From Glossina fuscipes (Eukaryota > Arthropoda > Insecta > Diptera > Glossinidae), in NCBI RefSeq assembly GCF_014805625.2, contig NW_023998414.1, positions 20,589,590-20,653,589 of the forward strand: a stretch of 64,000 nucleotides of DNA. Reading direction: 5' to 3'. A program made the position numbers and the translations under genes. Of the stretch, positions 1 through 14,775 are shown one piece after another. A model generated the notes under the pieces. It was given only the letters and a program-made list of their open reading frames with translations. It ran no database searches and had not been told where the DNA came from. The number at the start of each line of letters is the position of its first letter. The first letter of the stretch is position 1.

Positions 1-1178
1 ATTTTCATTCAGGCATACATACGTAAAGGCATGAGACAAACTTAACAAGCGAAAGAATAAGTTTGTCACGCAGTTGAGATCATCAGGGGCCCTAAAGAAG
101 TAGCGGCGGTAAACTATAATATTTTATCTCTTCATATAAAGCACGTTCGCAGCTCATGTATGCAAATGTGACTACATTAGAATTTTCATCAGCCTGAGTT
201 ACAGAAAACAAAAAAACGAAAAACGAAAATTTGAAAAAAAATTGTAGAATTATGTATCATACATACGCACACATACAACGTGCATAAATAGAAAATCAAG
301 TATGTTACATGCATGCATCTGTAATGTCTTCATATCAGAGTTTTCATCTATGAAAACCGCAATAAAGTTCTTTCTTTTGCCATTTGCATTTCAGGTTTTC
401 CTTCTTTTTTTTTTTTTTTTTTTTTTTCTTTCTTTTTTCTTCTTTTTTCATTTTTCGTTTTTATCTATTTAAACAAAAGCTACTTGGTATTCGTTTGGTG
501 GTACTTAGTGCTCCGTTAGAGGGAAACTTGAGAAAGAATATCTCTTCAATTTAACCTTTGACTTGAGAATATTTTCTTTGGTTTATTTGCTAAAGAAAGT
601 TTTTCTTTGGTTTAAGAAAAAAAAAAAAAAAAAAAAACAAGAAAAGAAAGCTTACACACATGCATACATGCATATGTCGTTTGTCATTATTTAAAATCCT
701 TTTGACAGTTATATCGCATGAATATGAAGATTGTCAGACAAGCACACATGCCGACACAAACACACGCATACACCTAACCACACGCACTCGCTGATGATAT
801 CAGCTGTCACATAAACGAAGGGTAGATTAAATTAAATGTAAGTTTCAACAAGATCGAGTAAAACAAAAAAAAAAACAAAAAAAAAGAAAAAAAACAAGGA
901 AATAAATGATTTATTGTTTGGTTTCTTCAAGAATTAAGACAGAAAAAAAAAAGAACAAAAAAATAAAAAAATAAATAACGTTTGTATATATAATACGTTT
1001 TGAAGCCTTTCAATGAAATTCAATTAGTGACAGCGTTAGAGCCTTCGAACGCTTCGATCTTTCAAAATGTTCCAAGGATAATACCAAGAATCAAATTTGA
1101 TTTGAATTTCGCTACGATTAGCTATTTTTCAATTTCTACATAAAAGTCCACATTTTTTACAAATTATATAATGAATAT

Positions 1179-1223
<45 letters not shown>

Positions 1224-2339
1224 AATTATATCTGATCTTATTTATGAAGCTCTAGAAAGAAGGGAACACCTTTAATGGTACATTAGCTGAAAACTTTCCA
1301 TTCTAAACATGAAGATGATATTATTTGACCGAAAAAGATTGAGGAAAGTGCTTGTGAATGCGATCTAATTACTTATTTATTTCTACTAATACTAATGCTA
1401 ATGCTATTATCACTGCCCCTGCTGCTATCACTATTACTACGATTGCTATCGTATTCGAAACTGACTGAAAATTATAAATACCATAAGTCAATGTCACGAA
1501 TTGGCTGGCTTGCCTTTGATTAACTAAAAAAAGATAATGTGAAGTGTGTGTGATTGTTGTGGCAGTTAATTTACTTCGTTAGAGGCAGAAAGCAGCAGAA
1601 AGTAATAAGTGGCGACAGCGAAATGCACTCCGTGAAACAACACAAAGCTCTTGACGAATTCACTGCATTCACATTTTCTGTAATTACACTTCCGTTTCCG
1701 GAAAAATGACTGCTTATAGACTTCTCTTCTATATGGTCAATTAGTAGTCGATATTTCTGTATGAATAGCAATTAGGGAATCCATTCCAAACTTCTGGAAA
1801 CTACGGAATAGATGTTTACACAGAATTACTGCCGGCAGGATGCTTTCGTGGAAATTCGTCCACATCCTGGATTTCCTTTTGACTAGGGCTATCTCGAAGT
1901 CGAGAGGGCGTTAAATATTTCAGTTTCCGATAGACCTCGGGTAGTTCAAAGCAGAGGAAATTTCCTTGTTCTACGATTCCCTAATCGGTGAAGATTATCC
2001 CGCTTATTCGGCTGTGCCAATTATCGCTTCGCATATAACGAATGTATAATCGGGCTAACATATGTATGCAGCCGTCGATGTAAAAGCACAAGAGACAGCT
2101 TCTATTTATAGACAATGAGTCAGATAAGTACGTTGCAGAAATTATCTATGAGTTCAAAGACCAGCTATAAATGTTTTATGAGTTTAAATCGAGTAGGAAA
2201 ATTTTAACTGGGCGAGAAAGAATGTCTTCCACCCGTCATCATTATCCAAAAAAAAAAAAAAAGGATAAAAAAAGTAAAAGAACTAAATTTTCATGCTGTA
2301 TAAAATGATGAGTGGGCGCAGTTCACTTTTTCGATTTTC

Positions 2340-2960
2340 AAAATAGAAGTTTTGTCGCCCTGGCGTGTGGGTGTTAAAGGCGTATCCTTTGAAAAGTTTA
2401 GTTCACTTCCAAATTTTTTTTGCAAGTTTGTAGGCGATATCTTCATTTTTGTGAACTGGAGAATGCAGACCGTCAAATATTCTACCCAGTTGGACAGACG
2501 GACATATGGACAGCTTGTTTCTATGCGTTATAAAGGAAGTGAAAAAAAATTATGTCTGACACACTATAACATTAGTTAGGCGGGTTCAACTTTTCCCATT
2601 TTTGTACATATACTACACCATTGTCCGTATAAATTCAAATATTTGTACATTTGTTTGCTATAGTTTACGAGTCATAAGCAAAAAAGCAATTTTTTTACTC
2701 TTTCTGAAGAGCGGAGGTATTCTCAGTTTATGTGGGGCTGTGGACGTGTCTTTCGACCAACTTGCACTACTTTCAATACCTACCTGCATGCAAAAATTTC
2801 CGGTGTTTTTGAAGATAGCGTAATTTTTGCGGCCAGAAGAATATTTACAAAAGACATTACACAGACGGACAAACGCGTATTGATTCAAAATTGTGAGGTC
2901 TATGACACTTCGGGAGTAGGTTACATATCTGCGCCTATTTTGAGTGACTGAAACTTATGT
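2340..2960 (-). mobile_element. Possible decayed DINE-1-like sequence
   Basis: On the minus strand it contains ATATGTCCGTCTGTCCAACT (near 2493) and a second TTTGTCCGTCTGTGTAATG (near 2860). No clear 5' or 3' terminus is visible, so the call rests on the internal block alone. Confidence 0.3.
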
Positions 2961-4977
2961 TCAGAATTGATAATTGACTGTCAATTTAAGCTAGACCTGA
3001 GACGACGTAGCCGTCTATTCCAATTTGTGCGAACAAAAATTTTTCTAACAAGTGACAAAAAACAGGAGAATAGTCGGACAAGCTAGGTGCGCTTGTGAAA
3101 GGTAGAACAAGCGAACATCCAGGCAGTGTCAAGTCACGCTGGTCAAGAATGTATGTATAAAAAAATATATGCATATATATATATATATATATATAATATA
3201 TAATAAGAGTAGACAGTAATCGAAAACTTATCTAAAAGTTTCTTCATTCGAGGTTGTAAAAAAGCACAATTACAACACAGACAACGAAAAAGGCATAAAC
3301 TTAAAGTACTTTATCTTTTCCGACTGATTATAATGTTAACGATTGACGTGCGTTTTTTACATCTCTGTTTTAAAACATATTAAATATGAATGAAGCTCTT
3401 AAGACGAATCTCGAATACCCATTATTAACACAATATGTATTTGATTTCTGATATATTTTTAATAATAATTAGCACAATAAAAACAAATCAAATATGGTCC
3501 CATTGAATAATGTCTGTAATCTTTTCAGTTAAGGGCGATTAAAATGACTAAATAATATATGCGAGATTCCCGCGAATATATAACAATTTTTAAAACTTCA
3601 TTGCGTATAGCACTTCATTTAAATGGCGCTGAAAACGGCATCAGACTCCCAATATGGTATTCATGTTCCTAATTATTCTGTGTCAATTTATTCGCCAATT
3701 CCTTCGTCCTTCGTCATGCTTGTACTTAATTCAACTGTAAGTTGAAACTGACCTCAATTCTTAATATTTTAAGAACTAATGTGACCTCAGTCTCTTCTTT
3801 ATCAAAAACGTGCAATGTTATCGATTTGAAGTTCGTCGGAAAAACATTATATGTGTTGGTGATCTAACCTTTGTTATATGCCAAGATGTAATCAACAGGG
3901 TTTATATTTTCTAATTTAGGTAAACGTAGACTCAATTTTAAACATAAATTTATTTTGATAAATTTTATTTCAATAAGCATTGTCTGAAATACGCTTTAGT
4001 TTCACTATGAAAAAAAATTCGTAATCATAATCGAAAAATTTTAGAGAATACCCAGTCAGGCCGATAAACAACTCTATAAGATCTGAAGGGAGTAATCAAA
4101 ACTTATTTAGCTAAACTCTTGTCCTGTTGTCTGTTTGTGAAACTGTCATGGCCACCAACACTTTGAAGAACAAACCATAATATTTCTATATAATAAGCTC
4201 CGATCCAAGTAGGAAATTGGCATAACCGCTGAAGAAGTGTAGGTACGATGAGAAATGTTGAAGAAACCTAAAAAATACGTTGAATGTCATGCATGCTGTC
4301 GACAGGTTTAAAGGATAAAAATACTTGACATGTCTACGATTAACACTAGGCTTGACGTAGTAAATACTTAACACTCGCCTTTATATGATTTCTCTTAACG
4401 AATTATTACAATCTATTAGTTTTCTCATGTCGGCTTGACTACTTGATTGTAAGTATCATAGATATTTAACAAATATTTACATATATATGGAATTCGACGT
4501 GGCCAAACCCACATTCGCCATATCTGTCCGCATGTCTATGCATTGTCTTTTCAGAGAACTATCACGACCAGTAAACTATAGATGAAAAAAATAAAGCTTG
4601 TCATTAGATTCGAAACCGGGACTAGATCGCCGGACATAACACATATTACATGTACATGCTTGGCGTATGTAAAGAGCTGGTTAAGCCATTTATCAAATGA
4701 AATTAAAATTCGAAATTGACAAACCCGGCTTTGAATTATTTTAAGCAGAGGTGGGTAGATCGTTTGGTGATCACATGTCTAATGGCGAAGTTCAAGTGTT
4801 ACCAATCGCGTGACGAATACAGTGTTTGTCCATTTTATACGGATGATGGGTATAATAATCATTTGTTTGCCAGCAAATGAAACCCATAAAAAATAAGATA
4901 AGAAAACTTTTTGTTAACAAGTCATGAATATTCAAAGGCTGTGATTAAGAAGAAAATGGGGAAAAAAAAAGAATGAG

Positions 4978-4980
4978 ATA

Positions 4981-5025
<45 letters not shown>
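4978..5025. repeat. (ATG)n microsatellite
   Basis: About 15 uninterrupted ATG/GAT trinucleotide units. Confidence 0.95.
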
Positions 5026-5639
5026 GTTATATAAGCAGTCAGTCAGTACGCCTTTCAAATGAAATCAACAAAAGATATATTTTTGGGTTACACACTATCA
5101 GAAGGTATTATTATTATTATTATACGGAAAATGAAAAAAATATTCGCATTTAAATATATATTCGTAAATGCGCCGAAGCAATGCAACCGTAGCTGAAGTG
5201 TTAAACCACACACGTGCTATATGTGTGTGCATGAATTTCGGGAAATACTGTCACCTTAAATACTTAGGGCGGGCGAGCTACTTAATTAAGGATGTAAAGT
5301 AATGTTACGGTTTTATATTAACGTCCTGCTGCTGGTTGTTGCCGTTGTTGCTGTTGTTGGTGTTGTTATTGGTCCTTAACTTGCGGTCGTATTTTGTAAT
5401 GTTATGCCGCCACTTAAGTGATATTTAACGGCTGGAAAGGTTTGTTTGGATATCTACATATGCAAGTAGTATAAGTTATACGGACATACACGCGCACATT
5501 TACACACACAAATATATATATATATATATCTATTTTGTACGGAAAACAAGAAAGCAGCTTGGATTTTTGGTGTTGACATCAAGTGTTCCATAAGAGGTGC
5601 TTGGAACCAATTTACCCATAGGTATATTTATACCCACAA

Positions 5640-5678
<39 letters not shown>

Positions 5679-5709
5679 CATGTGTATGTGTGTGTGTGTG
5701 TGTGTGTGT
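5640..5709. repeat. Compound (TA)n and (TG)n microsatellite
   Basis: A TA run to 5672, then GCGCGCATG, then a TG run to 5709. Confidence 0.95.
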
Positions 5710-6450
5710 ATGCTTATATTTGTATACATATGCGTGCAAGTCGATATGACTGCTTTCGCTTACATGTATATGTTTTTGTTATATTGCTGCATAATTGCTG
5801 GTAAATGTCCTGCCGAGAACATGATATCGAAAGCATGTATTTTACATGTGTGCGTGTAATTTCATTTAAATTAAACATGACTCCACTTGACAGTTTCAAC
5901 AGCAGCCCATACATATGTTGAAACAAAAACCAAACCAAAGTCATTTGCATTTGACAATTTTATAAAATATACCAACGGCAAGAAAATTATACTTGCATGA
6001 TCCTTGTCCTTTATATAAAAATATGTATGCCTGTGCTTATATCAAATTGTGATTTTATTATTTTGATAAATTTTATGACAACTGAAATGAGTTTTTGAAT
6101 TGAGGTTTTTGCTTCATCCAAAAGAAAAAGGGTTTTTAACAAAGTGCTAAATAGTATGGAAATGAAGTGTTGTTTAATTTAAAATACGAATAAGAGAAGA
6201 ACGACAATGTTTTTTAAATACAGATTCCAGACATTTTCCAACTTCTTTTACAACATATTAAGCAAACTTGAAAACATTGAATTATATATCGTGTCGTAAA
6301 CTTATGCTATTTTGCTAAAAGAATTTAGTGTGAGAAGCTTTAATTATACCTCATAGTCTCGCACCAAATCATTCTTAAACTAAAAGTAAGCATAAATCAA
6401 AATCTTTATTATTATTCATTGGCCTTATTAATGTACGCCTTTCCTGAGTG

Positions 6451-6497
<47 letters not shown>
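6451..6497. repeat. Compound (CA)n(TA)n microsatellite
   Basis: Six CA units run directly into about 17 TA units. A further TA run lies at 6555-6577. Confidence 0.95.
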
Positions 6498-6500
<3 letters not shown>

Positions 6501-6998
6501 AGACCATTAAAGGTTAAATGTTAATTTATGGCCCGCGATTATTGTCATTATGCCTATATATATATATATATATATAGCATATATATATGTGTTCTTGTAT
6601 GTTTTTATGCATGTACATGTGTGTTTGTACGTTAAATTAATACCAATTAGCTTTGACATTACATTGCCGCATACACTCTCTTACCATATATACATATATA
6701 CACACATTCATTCATACATATATACGCTTTTAATTGGACAAAATCTTCTATAATTAAACGCACCTGATGTCGTATTACATGCATATTTCCAGCCACTTTT
6801 CATCACCTCTTACCGTAATGTTTCAAGCAGTGATTCCTACATTCTTTATTATGCTAATAATTTATATCGAAAGAAATTGCAAAAAAAAAAAAATAAAAAT
6901 TTTATGAACACACGGTGCAAGGGTTGCACGCACTTGTCTATTTCCCTATGAGAAAAAGAAAACAGAAGGAAGTCTTAATACTGAATTTATGAATAAAT

Positions 6999-7030
<32 letters not shown>

Positions 7031-7156
7031 AATTTATTTTTTTTCGTTTTTCTTAAACGCCTGCAATACACTCTTCTGCTTCAAATTGAAGTTTGACTTT
7101 ATTTTCCTATCATTGTTTAAATTGCCCGCGATCGGACGTAATCAGCTTCACGTTAG

Positions 7157-7187
<31 letters not shown>

Positions 7188-8114
7188 TTTTATATGATAC
7201 ATAGCATCCGGTCATAATTTCGTCTTCAAAATGAATGTATGTTTGACAAGTAAGGGAATCTATTCCTCTTTCCAAGTTCCCATCAGTACCTCGAAACCTT
7301 TCACTTCCCTATATTGAAATTCTTTTTAATTTTTGTCTTCCATAACGGGTCACGAACAAAGTCTGGAGGTCAAAATTTTGTGAGCCTAAGGAAAGTGGCT
7401 TACAGCATTTTTTCGGATGAATATAAAAGCGAAATGTCATTAGATATGATTCTGAATTTTAAGTTTAAAATAAAAATGAATTTCTTACGTATACAATAAC
7501 GGATTGAAAATGTTCATGAAAGTTGGGGATGGAGCGGAAAAGTTACTATGCCTGAGACTAAAATCTTATTATCGATATTATTTGAACGAAAGGCTTGCGA
7601 TCAATCCAAAGTTTAATTTTCAAAGTTTACTAAGGTAATTGAAAACTTGACAGAATATAGCATATAAAGCAATAAAATCTTATGTCTTTCAACTTTCAAA
7701 TTTCATGTTCAATCAAGCATAAGTGCCCAAGTAGATAATAATAGCGACTACTATGTCAGTGTTCACGGGCGTGATAACCGATGGAAAATCGCTTGCAATC
7801 ATCCAATATTATGGAGGTTTGATAATTTATTTCTTCGTTTATTTTAGTTTCTTCGTAAAATAAAGGCGCTGGATATAAAAGTTTCCGACACACAGCCATA
7901 TATGAATTTTTTACTTTTAATTTATTCCTTTCTATTTATGTATCATTTCTTTATTTATATTTATTTATTTTTTCTATTTTTTTTTTTTTTTTTTGATTAC
8001 ATAATTTAAAGCTGAACGTGTAATCCTTTTTTTCGTTTACATTGGAAGATCGTAAGTGTACGCTGGATTATGGTTTATGTCGTTAGCAATAAGCAGAAAC
8101 AAACACCAATTGCA

Positions 8115-8142
8115 GTGGCGAGCAAAAGTGGATACATAATAT
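8115..8142 (+). mobile_element. Possible Tc1-type terminal fragment
   Basis: CAGTGGCGAGCAAAAGTGGA resembles the outer end of some Tc1-like inverted repeats (CAGTGG...CAAAAGT). No transposase and no matching opposite end were found, so it may be chance. Confidence 0.3.
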
Positions 8143-11100
8143 ACAAAAAAAAAAAAAAAAAAAAACAATAAAATCAGACCAATCCTACATTTTTGTTGGT
8201 CTTTGAGTTGTTAAGCTTAAATTGTGGCAACAGGTCAGTGCCCTTTTTATGTCTTTACCTAGTTTTAGACATATTGTATCGTGCGTGTGTATGAAGTAGC
8301 AGAGGGCTAGCTTGACACTAAAAATTTCGCTACATCGGTAAGAAGTTAAACGAACAAAATACATTAGCTATTTACTCTGTCATTCTGTGGTCTTAGCGGT
8401 TCAATTGCTAACTTCTGTACAAAGTCTTCATCAATAATCTGAAGATTGTTTTATAAGTCCGTAGATGTAAGTAAGCTAGACCATCAAGCTTATTAGAAAT
8501 TCGGAATTCATTTCTCATTCGATATTCTTTGAATTGAATATAATCCCGATATGATGAGGAGATTTACTTCTGCCTTTCCCGAATTGCGCGTTGTCCCTCT
8601 AACTCATCGTAATATTGCTATTACGTTACAGCATATGTCGGCCTTCCCACAGGCACAAAAAATGCGTCAGATTATTAAAGTCTACCTATTTCAAAAACTA
8701 ATTACGGCGGCTTTTGAAAAGGAATTGAAAATAAGCGGACCATGCTTACGAGCGCACTCGTTTGTAATAAGAAAACATTTGTTTTTTTTTTTTTATCTCA
8801 TACAGTAAATTTGGTGGTTGGAGTTTATTGTAGTGCACACACGTTGAAACAAAGCCAAATAGCAAATAAACATTTAGTTCAACATTTAATGAACCACCTT
8901 TTAAAAATAATTGATATTAATCTTCGGGGCATAGAAGAGAAACAGGCTTAGTTGAAAATTCAGTAGAATAGACCGAATTTGCAAGAGAATTCTGCGTCTG
9001 AGAGGGCCTATATCAAAACTGGAACACGAGACATAAAGACTTGACCCGCTCCTCTCGGTACGGCGAGACCTAATATTCCCACAATGCGGCTAATCACAAC
9101 TATCACTGGAAGGCCCTCACCCATTAGTCAGATTTGTTTTCTCGTCAACTTTCCATAAACAAAAAGCATAACGAATCAAATTCTCCACTACCCCTCCGAA
9201 TTGCCATTCGAAGTGAAAAATGCATAATTCCATTCTCGACGCCTGTGACACATGAGAACTGAAATGGGCACTCTGACCCTCGTGAATTCATAGTTTTTAG
9301 ACCCGCACTTCTTCCATTCCCATTCATTTCTCCCATGATGGATTTTAATGTACCAGAAGCAGATATATACCCAGGAATACCAGGCAATATATCATACTAC
9401 TATTTTTCTCTGTCCATCAATAACTCGCAGACATAGTATAAATCTTGAATCTCCATAGTCGATGATTTTCCAGTAGAGAAGTCTGCAACCAGACGACTCA
9501 TAAGACTCTCATTGACTTCTTCATGTTGGAGTTCTTGGCGCCGGCAAATAGAAGTCGATGTATCGAACCAGGCCTATTTCTCAACACGTTCAACTCGTTA
9601 TCCAACGGAACGAATCTAATGCAAGGTACAACTCGCATAAATTTCCACTACGTATACCTGTACCAAAATGATAGACGTTGACAATTTGAAGCCAACATCG
9701 TCATAGGGTGTGCTTTTTATACTCTGTACCATTTGTTTAAGTTCATGGCGGCGAATACAACGGCCAAAAAAAAATTTCAACCTACCTTTTACTAGACCAA
9801 TCAGTTAAGGATAATTTCCCGAAGCCATTAAAACTTGTCTGTCCGTCTGCTTAGTCGATGTTTGTTCATGTATCTTGCGTTCAATCTACAGATTGAAATT
9901 ATCAAGATATCAGTGAAAACTGAAATTCCAACTGAAATTCCCTTAAAAGCAGCCTTATGAAATATATGTAAACAAAATATAATATAATTTTAGTATTGTA
10001 TGATAGAATAAAGGATAGGTGAAGTGAAGGTGTAAGGCGATTAAAATGGTTCATTTGGTTTTCTGTATAAGCACCACCGCCTGACACTATACACGATATT
10101 GAATGAAATTATATTTTACGTAAAGCTAGCGCAGTCTTTTCGCTTCAAATTTCGGCTAGAGCTTTGGATACGATTACGGCACAATGGGGAACCCGCAACC
10201 ACTTCGACTCACTTCTTTGTTGTTTAAATAAGTACGTAAGCCTTTCTGAAAGGATACGTCATCAAAGAAAAAATTGAGAAATTTCATTCGAAAAAGTGAG
10301 AGAAAGAAGACGAAATGATTTTCTATTAATACTAAGTAAATGAACGAGGTTAGATAATTTCTATAGAAATTTGATATGTACACATAAGCGCGCTCACAAT
10401 GACTGCATGCATACTGGCATATATGACATTTTGATTATGAGAACACTGGAGCACGTAAAGCTATTACAATTATTTATGTTGTCAAAACAGTGCATGCACG
10501 AACAATGTACACAATCATGGATACTATGGACATAAACGCGCTTATGTATATGTATGTATTTATTTATCCACAAATAATAAATAAATAAAACAGATGCTAT
10601 GTTATTATAAAATATGAGTAAAAGAAGAAATAAAAAAAAATAAAAAATGGAAGAAAGTATCTAAGCACGATTTATAAACTAAATGTAGATAATAAAGTTA
10701 ATATATATACATGTATATCTATGTAGGTATGCGTGTGTCTTGTAAATAATTTATTAAAAGACTATATATATTTATATGGGGAAACAAAAAAAAAAAAAAA
10801 ACAGAAATGGAAAATAAAGCATCTTTGTCTATACGCGGGCGCTATTGTAATTTCGAAACCAACTTCCCCTTACGTTCCTATGCCATTAAAAATATTACAA
10901 GCAGCAAATTATTTTGCATTTCATTTGTTAACCTTGCTACTTCGATTATTATTGTTGTTGCTATTATATTTACGTTTGTAGATAACAAAAATCTTGTCTA
11001 TTGATAAGCAGTTAGAGGGAAATTTTTCATCGAATCTTTACTTCTGCCATAAGGATAATTGCAAAATATTTCGCACTTAGACTAGAAACGTAAAACATTG

Positions 11101-14100
11101 TTAATGTCATGTAAAATTTTATTAAATATTTGTTTTGTTGACTTAGCATGAGTAATGGAAGAGAGATTTTACATTCGCGCTAAGGTATAGAAAAAGAACA
11201 TTAGCTTATATATATTTGTATATATGTACAATTATATATAAAATAATAATAATAATAATGTTCTGTTCGCTGCTTAATGTATTTCTTTATTGTCTGTGAA
11301 ATTATTATTTATAGTCGTTAGACGGAAGGCATTGATGAGATGCGCTGTTTTCATAGAAAACTCCTGAACAACGGATATTTGTATAAAGGTGTCCTTGTTG
11401 GCGCTATTTTTGCCACTTCTTTGAAATAAACAAGTATCTGAAACACGTCGGTAATAAAATTGAATTATAGCTGCTCTCACTGTTTAATCATAAAAGTTAA
11501 TGTTCATATAGCTTTTTATCTGCTTTCTTTAACAAGCAATGGCAGTAGTGGCAATAGCAGCAACAGTAGTCATAGGAAAACGGAAAAGAGATGAGAATTG
11601 AAAGGAGACCTTTGTTAGCTTTACCAAAAAATTTCAAACATTTTATTGCAAATTAAACTTAAATGCCACAAATATAAACTTAATTAACAAAATACCAGGA
11701 AACGATCTTTTCATGCCTGTGAATATCCCGTTTAAGAATGCATGCATTATACACATCTACGAACGAAAAGTGAATTGTTCTCGTTTTTCCCAGAGCTCTC
11801 TACACTAAATCTCCTCTAAAGTGTTTTAGTCCTTACAAAGTAGTTTGTCAGCAAGTAATTTCTATCCTTAACCCATAATATTGGTATTTGGTAAAGTGAT
11901 GACAGTAGGTTTGCGAATGAAAAGTCTATACTATGAGAGAGCGAAATGAGAGTTCTTAGTTTGGGAGCAGAAGACTCTAGCAAATGAGAATTGGTGAAAG
12001 GATCTCTTTGTTACAAATAAATTTTGTTCACTATATTTCTTAAAGCACTGAAGCAATGCTTCCTTGACTACTCTATATATAAGTACGCAGACAGGATCTT
12101 TTTAAAATCGCACCCTCCAGAATACTGGAAGGCTCTCAAACAACTGAGATATCCACTATTGTCTTCACAAAACATAGCTTGTTAAAGCGTAAAGTAATTC
12201 GAAATTTAATGCCTACCTGTTTGAGATTTGAAAAATTCCATCTTTTGTGAACAGAATGAATGTGTGTTGGTAGCTCATCCTACAAATCCCTTTAAATTTT
12301 TTTTTTTTTTTCTCTTATACATATCTGAACAGAGCATACATTCATTCCTATACCAATTCGGGCTTTTCCTTCTTCTTTTCTTTTACTTTCCACACTGCGG
12401 CAAGAAAACTTGCATAACAACCGCAAGCTGTCTTTTTACTCTTAACAAGGTGATCAAGAAATGTGAGAAAACACCCAAGTGGATGGCGTAAAATTCGATG
12501 TCTAGCGATGGTGGATTATGGTGAACTAGATAGAAACTTAAGAGTCGGTGCCGCTTCACTTTTTTAAATATAATGCACTGGACCTCCTAAGACAATTATC
12601 GCTGCAGCTATTTTATATAGCGGGAAGCGACGATCATTTAATAATATATTGATAGCTCGCATATTCTCAATTACCTTAAGGAAAATTCGTAATTAACGCT
12701 TTAAATTGTAACTGTATGAAAGGTTTGGATTGGTTTTCATTTCTATATGGGAAATCTTATAAAAAAGATCGGATAAAAAAGATGTGGATAAAAGAAAAAG
12801 TTCTCAGTACGCATAACAATCAATCCTTAATATGAACCTTAACATGATAATTATCTACGTTCCTATGTAGTCGGTGGCATTTTTTCTCTACTAACCATGA
12901 CTCCTGTGATTGCAGATCATACTTGTTTTCGATGTTGAGATACGTAAACCACCAGATAAAAAATATATCAAATTAGAGTACTCCATAATATATGTAAACA
13001 AATAATGAAGTAATAACGAATAAATAAGTAAAATGATAAAATAATTTCACTATAGAGAATGCATCAAAGAAAATCAAGTAAAAACCTTATTCATTTTACT
13101 AAATGACTGTAATAAGTGTAGCACTGCAGCAAAAGCAGTCACAAATTAAATATACTTCTTTTTCGGGTAGTGGGTACAGAAGCACCGGTTAAAATTATAA
13201 GGAAAACTTTGTGCATTCAACATTGGACCATATTGCCATTAAAATAATAAATATGTATATAGACATTAAAGTAATAATACACCGTGAATGTCCACACTTT
13301 GGCCCTTAACGAGCTAATCATGTATACGATATGTAATCAAAAAGGTCTAGGATAGAGGTTATTATAAAGTTTACGTAACTCATTCGTTGCTTATGGAAGC
13401 AAAAGTATTAAGTTTATAGCGATTGCTTTCACTAAGTCGAGAAGCAATTTTTCAAAAATCAAAAAAGCTATGATTTTCCTTTCAATCATAAAATCGTTCA
13501 TTATTGAAGACACTAAAGATCAGTCAGATTTTTAAACGATCGAAACGCTGAATCGAATTAAATTTCCAGTACGATGTAACTTGCATTCATTCATCTGCGT
13601 TCGAGTCTCATATTCTTTCAACTCCATTGACCATTAACTCGATTAAAAGGCTTAACAAAAATCGATGATCGCTTTTGTTCATATATTTTTACAAGATTTA
13701 TTGCAATTGCAAATTATATGAAACAACGAGACATACGAATACACAATATTGATTCCTTTAGGTAGGATTAAATAAATATTTCTATTTGATGTAATGCCTT
13801 CACGTCACAACTTCCTGTTCGCATTTCTGTGACTTTCAGGAGTTCGTCAGCAGGCAGGTAAACCAAATCGATTGAATTATAAATCCATTTGAAAGATCGA
13901 TTTACTGCGTCATTATCTATATATGATGTATATATGATAAATTATCACCTTTTCTAGTAAATTGTCTTCAGAAACTGTTGGATGAATGGAGTCGTTCAAA
14001 AATTCGTACCAAAGCGCAAGTGGACTACACTACACTATAATAATGAAATCAATGCGGTGCAGAAGAAGGTTGGACTTGCCATATTTATATAGCATTTAGT

Positions 14101-14269
14101 ACTCCTGCTAACTACGCCAATTTAAGTGGCCGCCGTACGTGCAAGAAAAGGTCAATTTTGAAAACTTAATGAAAAGATTTACAATCTTGTGACACCTTGA
14201 AGAGAAAAGGGTTGAAATAATATGCGTACGTACGTTCATTACACTTAAAAATTAATGAAAATAAATTGT

Positions 14270-14300
<31 letters not shown>

Positions 14301-14775
14301 TTTTTTTGTTCACTTAATACCATCATTGTTGATAACCAACTGCGTCACAGCAAATGCTTATAAATAAGGGTTAATTTTAATAAGTTTAAAACGCTGCAAA
14401 CGCTCGCCAAGTGAATGCAAACGCGTTTACTGATGAGCTTCTTAAAAAAAAAAAAAAAACCAGAACAAAAACATGCGAAAGAGTTTAACTAATTTCCGTA
14501 TTTAAAAAAAAAAAAGTTAATTTCTTTCACATTTCTTTTTCAATTGTGAAATCCTTTCCATTATAGAGGTATAAAGATTAAAATATGAAAAATGACATTA
14601 AAAAAAAAAAAAAAAATAAGAGAAAACAAAGAAAAAAAGCAGAAAAGGAAAAAGCAAATCATAAATCATTTAGGCATTGGCGAGTTCTTAAATAACCGCA
14701 ATGCCAAGTAATTTTCGTTAAAATTAATTTACATTTTTTTTTTTCCAATGCATTCACAGCATCTTGCTTTTCATA
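8143..14775. other. Non-coding stretch with a GC-richer unassigned part
   Basis: Mostly AT-rich and featureless. Bases 9000-9620 are clearly less AT-rich than the surroundings and have codon-like texture in several frames, all broken by stops, perhaps an old retroelement remnant. A block of about 85 codons at 8551-8808 matches nothing I know. Confidence 0.6.

Larger units (their letters stand above)
1..8114. other. Non-coding AT-rich stretch, no gene seen
   Basis: Apart from the simple repeats and the possible DINE-1-like piece at 2340-2960, I find no coding signal, RNA gene or clear element. Open frames here are at most 78 codons, AT-driven, and lack recognisable motifs. Confidence 0.7.

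Noticed and set aside
4978..5025. Regular ATG repeat considered as an array of spaced repeats
   Set aside because: Trinucleotide microsatellite without spacers; there is no CRISPR-like structure anywhere in the window.
8551..8808. 85-codon plus frame with non-repetitive N-terminal part
   Set aside because: No recognisable domain, ends in a T-run, no splice or start context that stands out.
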